64,000 nucleotides of DNA from Pedobacter sp. HDW13 (GTDB taxonomy: Bacteria; Bacteroidota; Bacteroidia; Sphingobacteriales; Sphingobacteriaceae). Below, piece by piece: positions 9,637 to 21,694 of this stretch. Position numbers and translations under genes: made by a program. Location: positions 868,001-932,000 of the forward strand of contig NZ_CP049868.1 in NCBI RefSeq assembly GCF_011303555.1, given 5' to 3'. The notes under the pieces were generated by a model. That model was not told the DNA's origin. It ran no database searches and saw only the letters and a program-made list of their open reading frames with translations. Numbering within the stretch: position 1 is the first letter of the stretch; each line of letters opens with the position of its first letter.

Positions 9637-10617
9637 TTATCCCGCAATCCAGCTAAACTTATAATCAATAGTAGGATTTTTCATTCTTTCTGCTACACGC
9701 AATAAACGCGAAGGTAAAGCCATAATATAATCACGTGCTTTTTCTCCAGCCTCATTTAAATCGCGCATACCTTCAATTTTCCAGTCAACAATTAACTGCT
9801 GCATAATGTCAACATAATCAATTGCTGTGTAAACGCCTAAACGTTGCGCAGCATCAGTAAAATGGCCAAAGGTTTGGCCAATTTTTAAACCAACTTCGCG
9901 TAAAAAGTGTGCAGGCATTACAATTTTCTGGCGCATCATATCCTCAAAAGCCAACATCGCTTCATTTGGATCAACCTCAAAAATACGGCTCATAAAATCT
10001 TTATAAGCTTTTGCGTGTCTTGCTTCATCAGAAGCAATTACACCACACATTTTTGACAGTAAAGTATCTCCATCTTTTTTGGCTAACGAAGCTACCCTTC
10101 TGTGCGAGATATTGGTTGCCATCTCCTGAAAAGAAGTATAAACAAAATTGCGGTATGGATCATGTCCGGTACCAATGTCGAAACCATCAGCAATCAGGTA
10201 TTGCGTTGAGATTTCCATCTGGCGCATATCTACCCTACCCGATAGGTACAAATATTTATTTAATAAATCACCATGGCGGTTTTCCTCAGCAGTCCAGTGC
10301 CTGTTCCACTTCATCCATCCACCATCTTCTTTCATACTTGGTCCTTGCACCATCGCTAACCACGATTCATAAGTAGGCAAAGCCTCTTCAGTAATCGTAT
10401 CGCCAATTAATACCGCTACAAGATCGTACGAAAGATCTTTTGCATTATCTCTTAGTATTCTTATATCTTGATAAAATGTATCACTTGTAGAATCAGGTAG
10501 AAAGTCAGATGGCTGCCAGTTGGTATCGATCGGTTTAAGATAGGTATCCATCATCTCCAGCATATACTGTTCTATATGCACCATCACTTCCCTTCTTTTA
10601 TCTGCAAAAAAACTCAT
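9637..10617 (-). CDS. acyl-ACP desaturase (ferritin-like di-iron)
   Basis: This 326-residue soluble desaturase of the stearoyl-ACP-desaturase (FA_desaturase_2) type introduces a double bond into acyl-ACP chains and so tunes membrane fluidity. The di-iron ligands are visible: Glu78/79 in TEEALPTYE, EENRH (111-115), Glu165 in QEMATNISH and DEARH (197-201), which is the paired E-x-x-H pattern of four-helix-bundle enzymes. There is no signal peptide or membrane segment. The gene is single and convergent with the PqqB-like gene. A TATCTTTG promoter element lies 28 bases upstream. Confidence 0.92.
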   Translation of the reverse strand: MSFFADKRREVMVHIEQYMLEMMDTYLKPIDTNWQPSDFLPDSTSDTFYQDIRILRDNAKDLSYDLVAVLIGDTITEEALPTYESWLAMVQGPSMKEDGGWMKWNRHWTAEENRHGDLLNKYLYLSGRVDMRQMEISTQYLIADGFDIGTGHDPYRNFVYTSFQEMATNISHRRVASLAKKDGDTLLSKMCGVIASDEARHAKAYKDFMSRIFEVDPNEAMLAFEDMMRQKIVMPAHFLREVGLKIGQTFGHFTDAAQRLGVYTAIDYVDIMQQLIVDWKIEGMRDLNEAGEKARDYIMALPSRLLRVAERMKNPTIDYKFSWIAG

Positions 10618-10644
10618 TATTCGTATTTATATATTTGTTGTAAG

Positions 10645-10652
10645 CAAAGATA
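10645..10652 (-). promoter_or_regulatory. promoter -7 element of the desaturase gene
   Basis: TATCTTTG (read on the minus strand) matches TAnnTTTG. The nearest upstream TTG is only 14 bases away, so the -33 element is not ideal. Confidence 0.55.
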
Positions 10653-10970
10653 ACCAAATATTACTGCAAACCTTGTGATATTAACATATTTAGCACCAAA
10701 TCAGTTTTAAATCAACTTTAAATTATCAACATCATTTTAATTATCACGTTTTGTTAACAATTTGGTTGCCTCACACAATCTCCGCTTACAGTTCGATTAT
10801 TTTGTTAAAACGAAATTTTACAGTTCTTTCTGTTAAGTGTTTGTAAACCTTTGATTATTATTAATCTACAACCTTTTAGCAAGAACTCTATCTTATTTGG
10901 CTAATTAACGCTTTCATACATACGGTCTTAATGGTATAAAAGCTTAAAGGAAAAATGCTATAAACGAAGA
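10653..10970. other. AT-rich non-coding gap
   Basis: This stretch lies between the desaturase promoter and the rRNA operon terminator. I see no open frame, repeat or structured RNA in it beyond general AT-richness. Confidence 0.6.
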
Positions 10971-11000
10971 AAACCCTTTAACATTGCTGTTAAAGGGTTT
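10971..11000 (-). terminator. terminator of the rRNA operon
   Basis: A perfect 13-bp stem AAACCCTTTAACA/TGTTAAAGGGTTT with a 4-base TTGC loop lies 11 bases beyond the 5S 3' end. The minus-strand T tract is interrupted (TTTCTTC). Confidence 0.9.
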
Positions 11001-11011
11001 CTTATAAGATT

Positions 11012-11120
<109 letters not shown>

Positions 11121-11204
11121 ATTTCTTTAGATAAGCTATCTCGAGCTTAAATGACATATTATTGAAAGAAGTTAGTTTGAAGAACAAACAACAGTCTGTT
11201 TGCT

Positions 11205-14080
<2,876 letters not shown>

Positions 14081-14442
14081 ACTCATGCGCCTTTTGCGCC
14101 GCATGGTATGCTTTTTTGCTCTTGTTATGATGTCTCATACCCCTCATCTGATTGCTCATTTGAGTGGTGAGCACAAACACAACAGTCGCCTATTGTTGTT
14201 TGCTCTTCTTTTTTAACTTCTTCCAATATGTCAAAGAACTTTACTGAGGCTGAAAACCGAAGGTATAAAAGGCTAGGGTGTCATGTGCCCTTCCTTAAGC
14301 TTCGTATCAGCTTCGTTAGTAAAAAACTGCGGTCTCGAACCGTTTCCGATGTCCTTCTTTTGTTGTACATCAGTGCCCCATGGCGTTTCTTCTTTTCTTA
14401 ATTATGTCAATGTAGACCATCAATCCTGACAGTGTCTGTATT
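14081..14442 (-). other. internal transcribed spacer between tRNA-Ala and 23S
   Basis: About 360 bases of spacer with no open frame I can support. It should contain the 23S 5' processing stem, but I could not define it confidently. Confidence 0.6.
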
Positions 14443-14445
14443 TGG

Positions 14446-14518
14446 TGGAGAATAACGGAGTCGAACCGTTGACCTCCTGCGTGCAAGGCAGGCGCTCTAG
14501 CCAGCTGAGCTAATCCCC
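14446..14518 (-). tRNA. tRNA-Ala (anticodon TGC)
   Basis: The anticodon loop CTTGCAC is closed by CCTGC/GCAGG. The D arm GCTC/GAGC and T arm with TTCGACT are intact, and CCA is encoded at 14443-14445. The 5' side reads GGGGATTA before the D arm, one base short of the usual nine. As read, the acceptor has a T-T mismatch and a single linker base. One more G at the 5' end (GGGGGAT) would pair fully with ATTCTCC, including the G3-U70 identity pair. Confidence 0.93.
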
Positions 14519-14535
14519 AAAAGGTTATTTTAATG

Positions 14536-14610
14536 TAGTCCCGTCCAGATTTGAACTGGAGACCCCTACATTATCAGTGTAGTGCTCTAACCAGGCTGAG
14601 CTACGGGACT
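14536..14610 (-). tRNA. tRNA-Ile (anticodon GAT)
   Basis: The acceptor AGTCCCG/CGGGACT pairs perfectly. The D arm is GCTC/GAGC, the anticodon stem CTACA/TGTAG encloses CTGATAA, and the T arm TCCAG/CTGGA encloses TTCAAAT. The CCA end is not encoded. It sits in the usual 16S-Ile-Ala-23S spacer position. Confidence 0.95.
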
Positions 14611-14792
14611 ATGGTTTAAGGCAAGCGCTTCGCAGTATATAGTACCTTACCGCTACTGCTTCCTTTGGCTTACCCCATCTTTAAGTTCCGTTAAGCTTAC
14701 CTTTATAGTAGCCCACCGTTTTCTTCTGGGTGTTTCTTGTTTCTCTTGTTGTGAAATATCATGTTGCGAAGCGAGTAGGTGACGCTACTCCA

Positions 14793-16312
<1,520 letters not shown>

Positions 16313-16638
16313 AAAATGTTGTTTTGATTCTGACCAGTTTTAACTATTGTTAAAAATAGTCTTCTTTTGTTTTGTCTGTTAGACATCACCTTTAAAATAA
16401 AGCTCCTTAATCATGTACTTCGACCAGTACTTCATTAAACCCGCTTTCGCTACATTGACATCTCTTTTAAGAACTTATCGGCATCACCTCGCGGTTGCCT
16501 TTCTATATATCTTCAGGGTTTGGTTTCTGCCGGTCTTATTCGTCCCGCTTTCAGTTTTCGCCTGTTTCAATCTTTTTTCGTTTGCTTTCCGCGACATCCG
16601 CCGCTCAGCTTTTTTACCCTTCCTTATCGTTGGGAGTG
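16313..16638 (-). other. rRNA operon leader
   Basis: Transcribed leader between the proximal promoter and 16S. It should contain the 16S 5' processing stem. No supported gene lies here. Confidence 0.6.
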
Positions 16639-16668
16639 CAAAGGTAGGAATCTTTTTTTAACTTCCAA
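16639..16668 (-). promoter_or_regulatory. rRNA promoter P1 (proximal)
   Basis: On the minus strand, TTG (16666-16668), exactly 19 bases, then TACCTTTG (16639-16646). This is a perfect match to the Bacteroidota sigma-A consensus. The initial transcript reads CACTCCC, then AAGGAAGGG. Confidence 0.88.
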
Positions 16669-16765
16669 ATAAAATAATTTTTATTTTTTCGTTTTATTTT
16701 TTCCTGCTTCCCACTATTTCAAGTGCCGGTTTTATCCAGCTTCCCTCTCCTTCAGGAGCGGGCTG

Positions 16766-16795
16766 CAAAGGTAACAATCTTTTTCCTTCATGCAA
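16766..16795 (-). promoter_or_regulatory. rRNA promoter P2 (middle)
   Basis: TTG (16793-16795), exactly 19 bases, TACCTTTG (16766-16773). The downstream sequence CAGCCCGCTCC then AAGGAGAGGG is nearly the same as after P3. Confidence 0.88.
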
Positions 16796-16875
16796 GCTTT
16801 ATTTTAAAATAAATCTCGCCCCATCCTCACCATTGTACGCTTTTCAACTAATCCCCTCTCCTTCCGAGCGGGTTG

Positions 16876-16905
16876 CAAAGGTAGGAAAAATTATAACCCG
16901 CACAA
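16876..16905 (-). promoter_or_regulatory. rRNA promoter P3 (distal)
   Basis: TTG (16903-16905), exactly 19 bases, TACCTTTG (16876-16883). The downstream sequence CAACCCGCTCGG then AAGGAGAGGGG mirrors P2, which suggests that the promoter module was duplicated. Confidence 0.88.
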
Positions 16906-17492
16906 ATCCTTTTATCGATTTTTTATGGAGTTTATGCTAACTTAATGGTTTACAGCAGGAAATAATATTATAAGTAGTGGAATAGTTGGCGCTTTGGCTG
17001 ACTGGTAAAGGTTTGCAAGCCGCTTTTTAACTACAGAGGGCGCGAAGAAAAGCACAGAGCACGCAAAGCCATCTCCACTATTATAGGCGCTTAGCTCCAT
17101 GCACTATGCTTTTTTTCATCATTAAGCAGTTAAGGAAATTAAGGTCTGAAGGCGGTTTTTGCTTTTTGCGTGCTATGATGACCTGTCTTGCACCGCCCCA
17201 ACCACCTAAACCTGGCCGGAGTGAAAAACCCACATCCCGATATTTCAATCGGGAGAGGATTTGAAGCAAAGGACGAGAACATACCTATATAGTAGTACAG
17301 GCATTTATTAGTAGTACAGACATTGCTTTTCAAATAAAGGAAAATGAATTATACTATATAAAGCATATATAAAAGCAATACCTGAAAAGAATAAGCTACC
17401 GCATTACGAACCACACTATATATATGTTAAAAATTGTTAACTCTTTATTTGTACTGAATTGCTTTGCATAGCTTAGTGGCGAATTGTTTTTA
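16906..17492. other. non-coding region upstream of rRNA promoters and bamD
   Basis: About 590 bases between divergent units. It contains an imperfect hairpin around 17235-17255 (CCCGATATTTCAATCGGG) and a 16-bp direct repeat TAGTAGTACAGRCATT at 17290-17305 and 17309-17324. No credible gene is present; the short open frames lack codon character. Confidence 0.6.
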
Positions 17493-17522
17493 TTGATGTT
17501 ATCGTATTATTAATTATCTTTG
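17493..17522 (+). promoter_or_regulatory. bamD operon promoter, near-leaderless
   Basis: TTG (17493-17495), exactly 19 bases, TATCTTTG (17515-17522), followed by only CAGA before the ATG at 17527. Transcription should start at or within a few bases of the start codon. Confidence 0.85.
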
Positions 17523-17526
17523 CAGA

Positions 17527-18462
17527 ATGTTTAAAGTTAAACACTTAATTATTTTAGTATTTGTTGCCGCTTTGGGTGTGGCGGGTTGTAAAAGTCGTTT
17601 CGAGAAATTGAGGGCGAGTAACGACGTAGGTAAAAAATACCAGGAGGCGCTTCGTTTGTATAATAAAAGGGATTACAGTAAAGCATTGGTGCTTTTTGAG
17701 GACCTTTCTCAGAAATACCGTGGCCGTGCAGAAGCTGAAGATCTGAACTACTATTATGCTTATACCTTATATAGATTAAGTGATTATACTACAGCCAGAT
17801 ACCAGTTTAAAAGCTTTGCAGATACTTATCCTGCAAGTAAAAATGCTGAAGAGGCAAGGTATATGGGCGCTTATTGCTACTATTTAGAATCGCCGAATTT
17901 CTCTTTAGACCAGGAAAACACTTATAAGGCGATTGATGCTTTGCAGCTTTTTATCAACTTATATCCTACCAGCGACCGTGCAGCTGCTGCCGGCAAGTAC
18001 ATTGCCACTTTAAGGGGTAAACTGGAAGATAAGGCTTTTGAAAATGCTAAAATGTATTTAACTACCGGTCCTAGTAATATCGATAATTACAGAGCTGCAG
18101 TTATTGCTTTAAAAAATGCGCAAAGAGATTACCCGGATATTAAATATGCCGAGGAAATGGATTTCCTAATGATTAAGGCACAATATTTATATGCTAAAAA
18201 CAGTTTGGTTTATCGCCAGGAAGACCGTTACAATGAAGCTTTGGCTTTATATACTGAGTTTACCGAAAACCATCCTGAAAGCCAATATACCAAAGATGCC
18301 AAACAACTGAAAGATGATGTTGAAGCAGGTATTGTGACTACCAAACAAGAAATTGCCTTGTATAATACTGAACAGGAAAAATACAAGAAAATGCTGATCA
18401 GAGCTGGTAAAATAAAAGATACCACTGCTGCAACAAATAAAACGGATATTAAAAACAAGTAA
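17527..18462 (+). CDS. bamD: outer membrane assembly lipoprotein BamD
   Basis: This 311-residue lipoprotein of the BAM complex, which inserts beta-barrels into the outer membrane, has a signal peptide ending in lipobox VAGC with the acylated Cys at 21. It is followed by tetratricopeptide-type helices (RLYNKRDYSKALVLFEDLSQ, YTTARYQFKSFADTYP, EALALYTEFTENHPES) and a charged C-terminus. The gene order bamD-rpoZ-coaBC-porD is a known Bacteroidota cluster. The promoter lies directly before the start codon, implying a leaderless message. Confidence 0.94.
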   Translation: MFKVKHLIILVFVAALGVAGCKSRFEKLRASNDVGKKYQEALRLYNKRDYSKALVLFEDLSQKYRGRAEAEDLNYYYAYTLYRLSDYTTARYQFKSFADTYPASKNAEEARYMGAYCYYLESPNFSLDQENTYKAIDALQLFINLYPTSDRAAAAGKYIATLRGKLEDKAFENAKMYLTTGPSNIDNYRAAVIALKNAQRDYPDIKYAEEMDFLMIKAQYLYAKNSLVYRQEDRYNEALALYTEFTENHPESQYTKDAKQLKDDVEAGIVTTKQEIALYNTEQEKYKKMLIRAGKIKDTTAATNKTDIKNK

Positions 18463-18465
18463 TAC

Positions 18466-18792
18466 ATGAATACTAACAAACCTGCTGTACCAAACACTAC
18501 AGTTACCAGAAACGTACACGATTTAGATAAAACTACAGATAACTTATACGAATCTTTAGTTGTAATTGCTAAAAGAGCAAATCAGATTTCGAACAACGTT
18601 AAAGAGGAGTTACACGGTAAATTAGCAGAATTTGCATCGAGCAACGATAATTTGGAAGAAATTTTCGAAAACCGCGAGCAAATTGAAATCAGCAAGCATT
18701 ACGAACGTATGCCTAAGCCTGTTTTAGTTGCTATTGATGAATTTTTGAACGAGAAAATTTATCACAGGAATCCTGCTAAAGAACAAAAGTAA
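18466..18792 (+). CDS. rpoZ: RNA polymerase omega subunit (Rpb6-like)
   Basis: The 108-residue protein has the Bacteroidota omega form, longer than the E. coli protein. The core DKTTDNLYESLVVIAKRANQ matches the omega/Rpb6 helix that latches onto beta-prime. It starts 3 bases after the bamD stop, in the same operon. The position between bamD and coaBC supports the call. Confidence 0.9.
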   Translation: MNTNKPAVPNTTVTRNVHDLDKTTDNLYESLVVIAKRANQISNNVKEELHGKLAEFASSNDNLEEIFENREQIEISKHYERMPKPVLVAIDEFLNEKIYHRNPAKEQK

Positions 18793-18869
18793 AAGCATTG
18801 CGCATAGCGTTTAGAGCAAAGCGTTTTTAGCATTACGCTCTATGCTCCATGCCCTATGTACTCTGCATT

Positions 18870-20065
18870 ATGCTAAAAAATAAAAATATAATCCTTGGCG
18901 TTTGCGGCAGCATCGCAGCATATAAATCGGCCTTTCTGGTTCGGTTGCTTGTAAAAGCTGGTGCAAACGTAAAGGTTATCCTTACCCCTGATGGTGCTAA
19001 TTTCATAACACCACTTACCCTTGCTACGCTTTCTAAAAACCCCGTTTATACCCAGTATTTCGAAGAGGAAACCGGTGTATGGAGCAATCATGTAGAATTG
19101 GGCCTATGGGCCGATCTGATCATCATTGCCCCATTAGCGCCAATACCCTGGCCAAACTGGCTACCGGAATTTGCGACAATCTGCTAACTGCAGTTTACCT
19201 TTCGGCGAAATGCCCGGTTTATGTTGCCCCGGCAATGGATTTAGACATGTGGAAACACGAAAGCACACAGGCCAACATTGCAAAAATTAACAGCTACGGC
19301 AATATCGTAATTGCACCCGGAAGCGGTGAACTGGCCAGCGGTTTATATGGAGAAGGTCGTATGGCAGAGCCTGAAGAAATTATCTCTTTTCTGGATGAGG
19401 CGATCAAAAAATCGATGCCACTCTACGGCAAAAAAGTAATGGTAACAGCCGGACCGACTTACGAAGCAATAGATCCTGTTCGTTTTATAGGCAACCATTC
19501 CTCAGGTAAAATGGGTTTTGCCCTGGCAGATGAACTGGCCAGACTAGGTGCTGATGTAACTTTAATAGCAGGACCAACAGCTCAAAAATCGAGTCAAACT
19601 GTAAAAAGGACAGATATAGTAAGTGCACAACAAATGTACGACGCTTGCTTATTGGTATTCCCTGAAACTGATATTACCGTAATGTGCGCTGCCGTGGCAG
19701 ACTATAGGCCAAAAACTGTAGTGGCACACAAAATCAAAAAACAAGATAGCAATCTTGTTCTCGAACTCGAAAAAACGGTTGATATACTGGCTACTCTGGG
19801 CAAAGCAAAAAACGAAAACCAGATTCTGGTTGGATTTGCTTTAGAAACCAACGATGAAGAAAATTATGCCAAAGGTAAACTGGAAAAGAAAAATCTCGAT
19901 CTGGTAGTTTTAAATTCTTTAAACGATAAGGGCGCAGGTTTTAAATCAGATACCAATAAAATTACTATTTTTAACAAGGCTTTAGAACGTAGTGTTTTCG
20001 ACATGAAAGCTAAAGCCGATGTTGCTAAAGATATTTGCTCAGCTATTTTAAAAATTGCAAAATGA
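18870..20065 (+). CDS. coaBC: CoaBC, frameshifted as read
   Basis: This is the bifunctional phosphopantothenoylcysteine decarboxylase and phosphopantothenate-cysteine ligase of coenzyme A synthesis. The flavin-binding CoaC start IILGVCGSIAAYKS lies in one frame up to about 19135 (ADLIIIAP). The rest (SANTLAKLATGICDNLL, decarboxylase PAMDLDMW, ligase VTAGPTYEAIDPVRFIGN, NHSSGKMG) is in the next frame. Adding one C to the CCCC at 19129-19132 (or one A after TTA) restores 398 residues, the normal family length. Because the gene is essential, a sequencing deletion is the most likely explanation. ATG at 18870 is chosen over 18849 by family start. The stop overlaps the porD start by 4 bases. Confidence 0.9.
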
Positions 20066-20958
20066 TAAAAAGGATTTTTTGGATGTTGGTATTCCTAACC
20101 GGCTTTGGTAAACTACAGGCGCAAGAATTAAATGCGCGTGTAACTGTACTGGCTCCCCAGGTGTCGAACATTAGCAGACCAACGCTTGATGCCCTTCAAA
20201 AAACAATCCGCGATTATTTAAATAATAACAAATTCAGTAACGAAGCTTACAAGCCGCAAGAGCGTATCGACTGTAGTTTCATCATCACCATCAACTCCTG
20301 GGATGGTGGATCGGGATATACGGCCGAAGCTCAGATTCAGAGCAGTCGTCCGGTTTTTAACAGTTCGTATAATAGCACCTTGCTGAACATGAGCGATAAA
20401 AACTTCGATTTCAATTATCTGGATGGCTCTACCATCGATTTTTCTGATCAGAACTATATTTCTAATATCAGTGCACTCCTCACCTACTATGCCTATACCG
20501 TTATCGGTATGGATAAAGACAGTTTTAGCAAAATGGGTGGCACTCCTTTCTATAAAAAAGCACAAAATATCATTAACCTGGCGCAGGCTTCGGGCAATAC
20601 CGGCTGGAAAGCAGCTGACGGTTTACGCAACCGTTTCTGGTTTAACGAGAATGTGCTAAACCCCATTTTTAGCGAACTACGGAGCTTTATTTATAGTTAC
20701 CACTTAAGCGGCCTGGATCAGTTAACAGATAACGAAAAAGGTTTGAACCAAATTGTGGCTGCCCTACCTGCCCTGCAACAAATGGATAAACAGAAACTGG
20801 GTTCTATCTTCCCTAACGTTTATTTCGCCTCAAAAGCCGAAGAAGTAACCAATGTACTGGCCAAACTGAATGTACAGGAACGTTTAAAAGCCTACAATAT
20901 GCTGGCAGAAATCGATCCGGCAAACATTGGCAAATATGAAGGGTTAAAGAAAAACTAG
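20062..20958 (+). CDS. porD: PorD / DUF4835 type IX secretion-associated protein
   Basis: The 298-residue exported protein has a signal peptide (ILLKRIFW-like start, cleavage after KLQAQ) and the DUF4835 body. It contains FIITINSWDGG, a long beta-rich centre and a helical C-terminus rich in Leu and Gln. PorD was linked to gliding and type IX secretion in Porphyromonas and Flavobacterium; that role is family knowledge. The start ATG overlaps the coaBC stop (ATGA). In many Bacteroidota recN follows directly. Here a BlaI/M56 pair comes first. Confidence 0.88.
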   Translation: MIKRIFWMLVFLTGFGKLQAQELNARVTVLAPQVSNISRPTLDALQKTIRDYLNNNKFSNEAYKPQERIDCSFIITINSWDGGSGYTAEAQIQSSRPVFNSSYNSTLLNMSDKNFDFNYLDGSTIDFSDQNYISNISALLTYYAYTVIGMDKDSFSKMGGTPFYKKAQNIINLAQASGNTGWKAADGLRNRFWFNENVLNPIFSELRSFIYSYHLSGLDQLTDNEKGLNQIVAALPALQQMDKQKLGSIFPNVYFASKAEEVTNVLAKLNVQERLKAYNMLAEIDPANIGKYEGLKKN

Positions 20959-20960
20959 CT

Positions 20961-21137
20961 TAATGGTTAATTGTTTAAATCGGTTAACCGTTTAGTAACA
21001 CTTTCAACATACTAACCTTTTACCAGGCTCCTAAAGTTAAGCAATTAACCAGTTTAAACAGTTAACCTTCCACCAGATGCAACTTTCTTCCCTCACCTGC
21101 GTCTTATAATCAATTAACCCGTTTAAACACTTAACCC
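20961..21137. repeat. degenerate repeats of TTAACC and GTTTAAACA
   Basis: Two direct copies of CAATTAACCxGTTTAAACA followed by xTTAACC occur at about 21040-21067 and 21110-21137. A related inverted copy (GGTTAATTGTTTAAATCGG) lies near 20965. Function unknown. Confidence 0.5.
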
Positions 21138-21168
21138 GGTACAATAGTTAAATTTTTGTTAAAACATT

Positions 21169-21215
21169 TTGATCTTACGAATATCTTCGTACATTTGATT
21201 ACGAAATAATTCGTA
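21169..21215 (+). promoter_or_regulatory. blaI promoter overlapped by two BlaI-type operators
   Basis: The promoter is TTG (21169-21171), 18 bases, TACATTTG (21190-21197). Two palindromes TACGAA-N4-TTCGTA lie at 21176-21191 and 21200-21215, spaced 24 bp start to start. The first fills the spacer and touches the -7 box. The second covers the expected transcription start. BlaI-family repressors bind paired TACA/TGTA-like dyads at such positions, so autorepression is likely. Confidence 0.82.
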
Positions 21216-21228
21216 CAACCTGTAACAT

Positions 21229-21600
21229 ATGGCGAATAACAACATCAAACCAACAGAAGGCGAAATGGAAATCCTCCAGGTGCTTTGGCATAAGGGGAAT
21301 GCAACGGTAAGAGAAGTGCATGAAGCATTGAACAAAAAAGACTCAGGCTACACCACTACCCTAAAGCTAATGCAGATTATGCATGAAAAAGGAATGGTAG
21401 AAAGAGATACTAACCAAAAAACACACATCTATAAAGCATTGGCTAGCCAGGATAAAACCGAAAAACAATTGGTAAACAAAATGATCGACAATGTATTTAA
21501 TGGATCAGCAGCAAGATTGGTAATGCAAGCTTTGGGTAACCACAGCGCAAGTGCAGATGAGATTGATGAAATTAAAAAATATTTAGACAGCCTTAAATAA
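21229..21600 (+). CDS. blaI: BlaI/MecI/CopY-family repressor
   Basis: The 123-residue protein has a winged-helix N-terminus (TEGEMEILQVLWHKGNATVREVHEAL) and recognition helix region YTTTLKLMQIMHEKG. A C-terminal dimerisation tail (DEIDEIKKYLDSLK) follows. In known systems such repressors are cleaved when a membrane M56 peptidase is activated. The partner peptidase lies 94 bases downstream, and two palindromic operators overlap its own promoter. The regulated stress is unknown; no beta-lactamase or PBP gene is nearby. Confidence 0.92.
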   Translation: MANNNIKPTEGEMEILQVLWHKGNATVREVHEALNKKDSGYTTTLKLMQIMHEKGMVERDTNQKTHIYKALASQDKTEKQLVNKMIDNVFNGSAARLVMQALGNHSASADEIDEIKKYLDSLK

Positions 21601-21694
21601 GGCCGAAAGTTGAGGGTTGAACGGTGTAGGGTATTGCTCCCTAATTGAAATGATTATTCGGGTGTAACCCGTTAAAAAAATTAAAACCACCATT

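Noticed and set aside
19129..19140. Programmed ribosomal frameshift in coaBC
   Set aside because: No slippery heptamer or downstream structure is evident, and four other genes show the same kind of homopolymer loss, so sequencing error is the simpler explanation.
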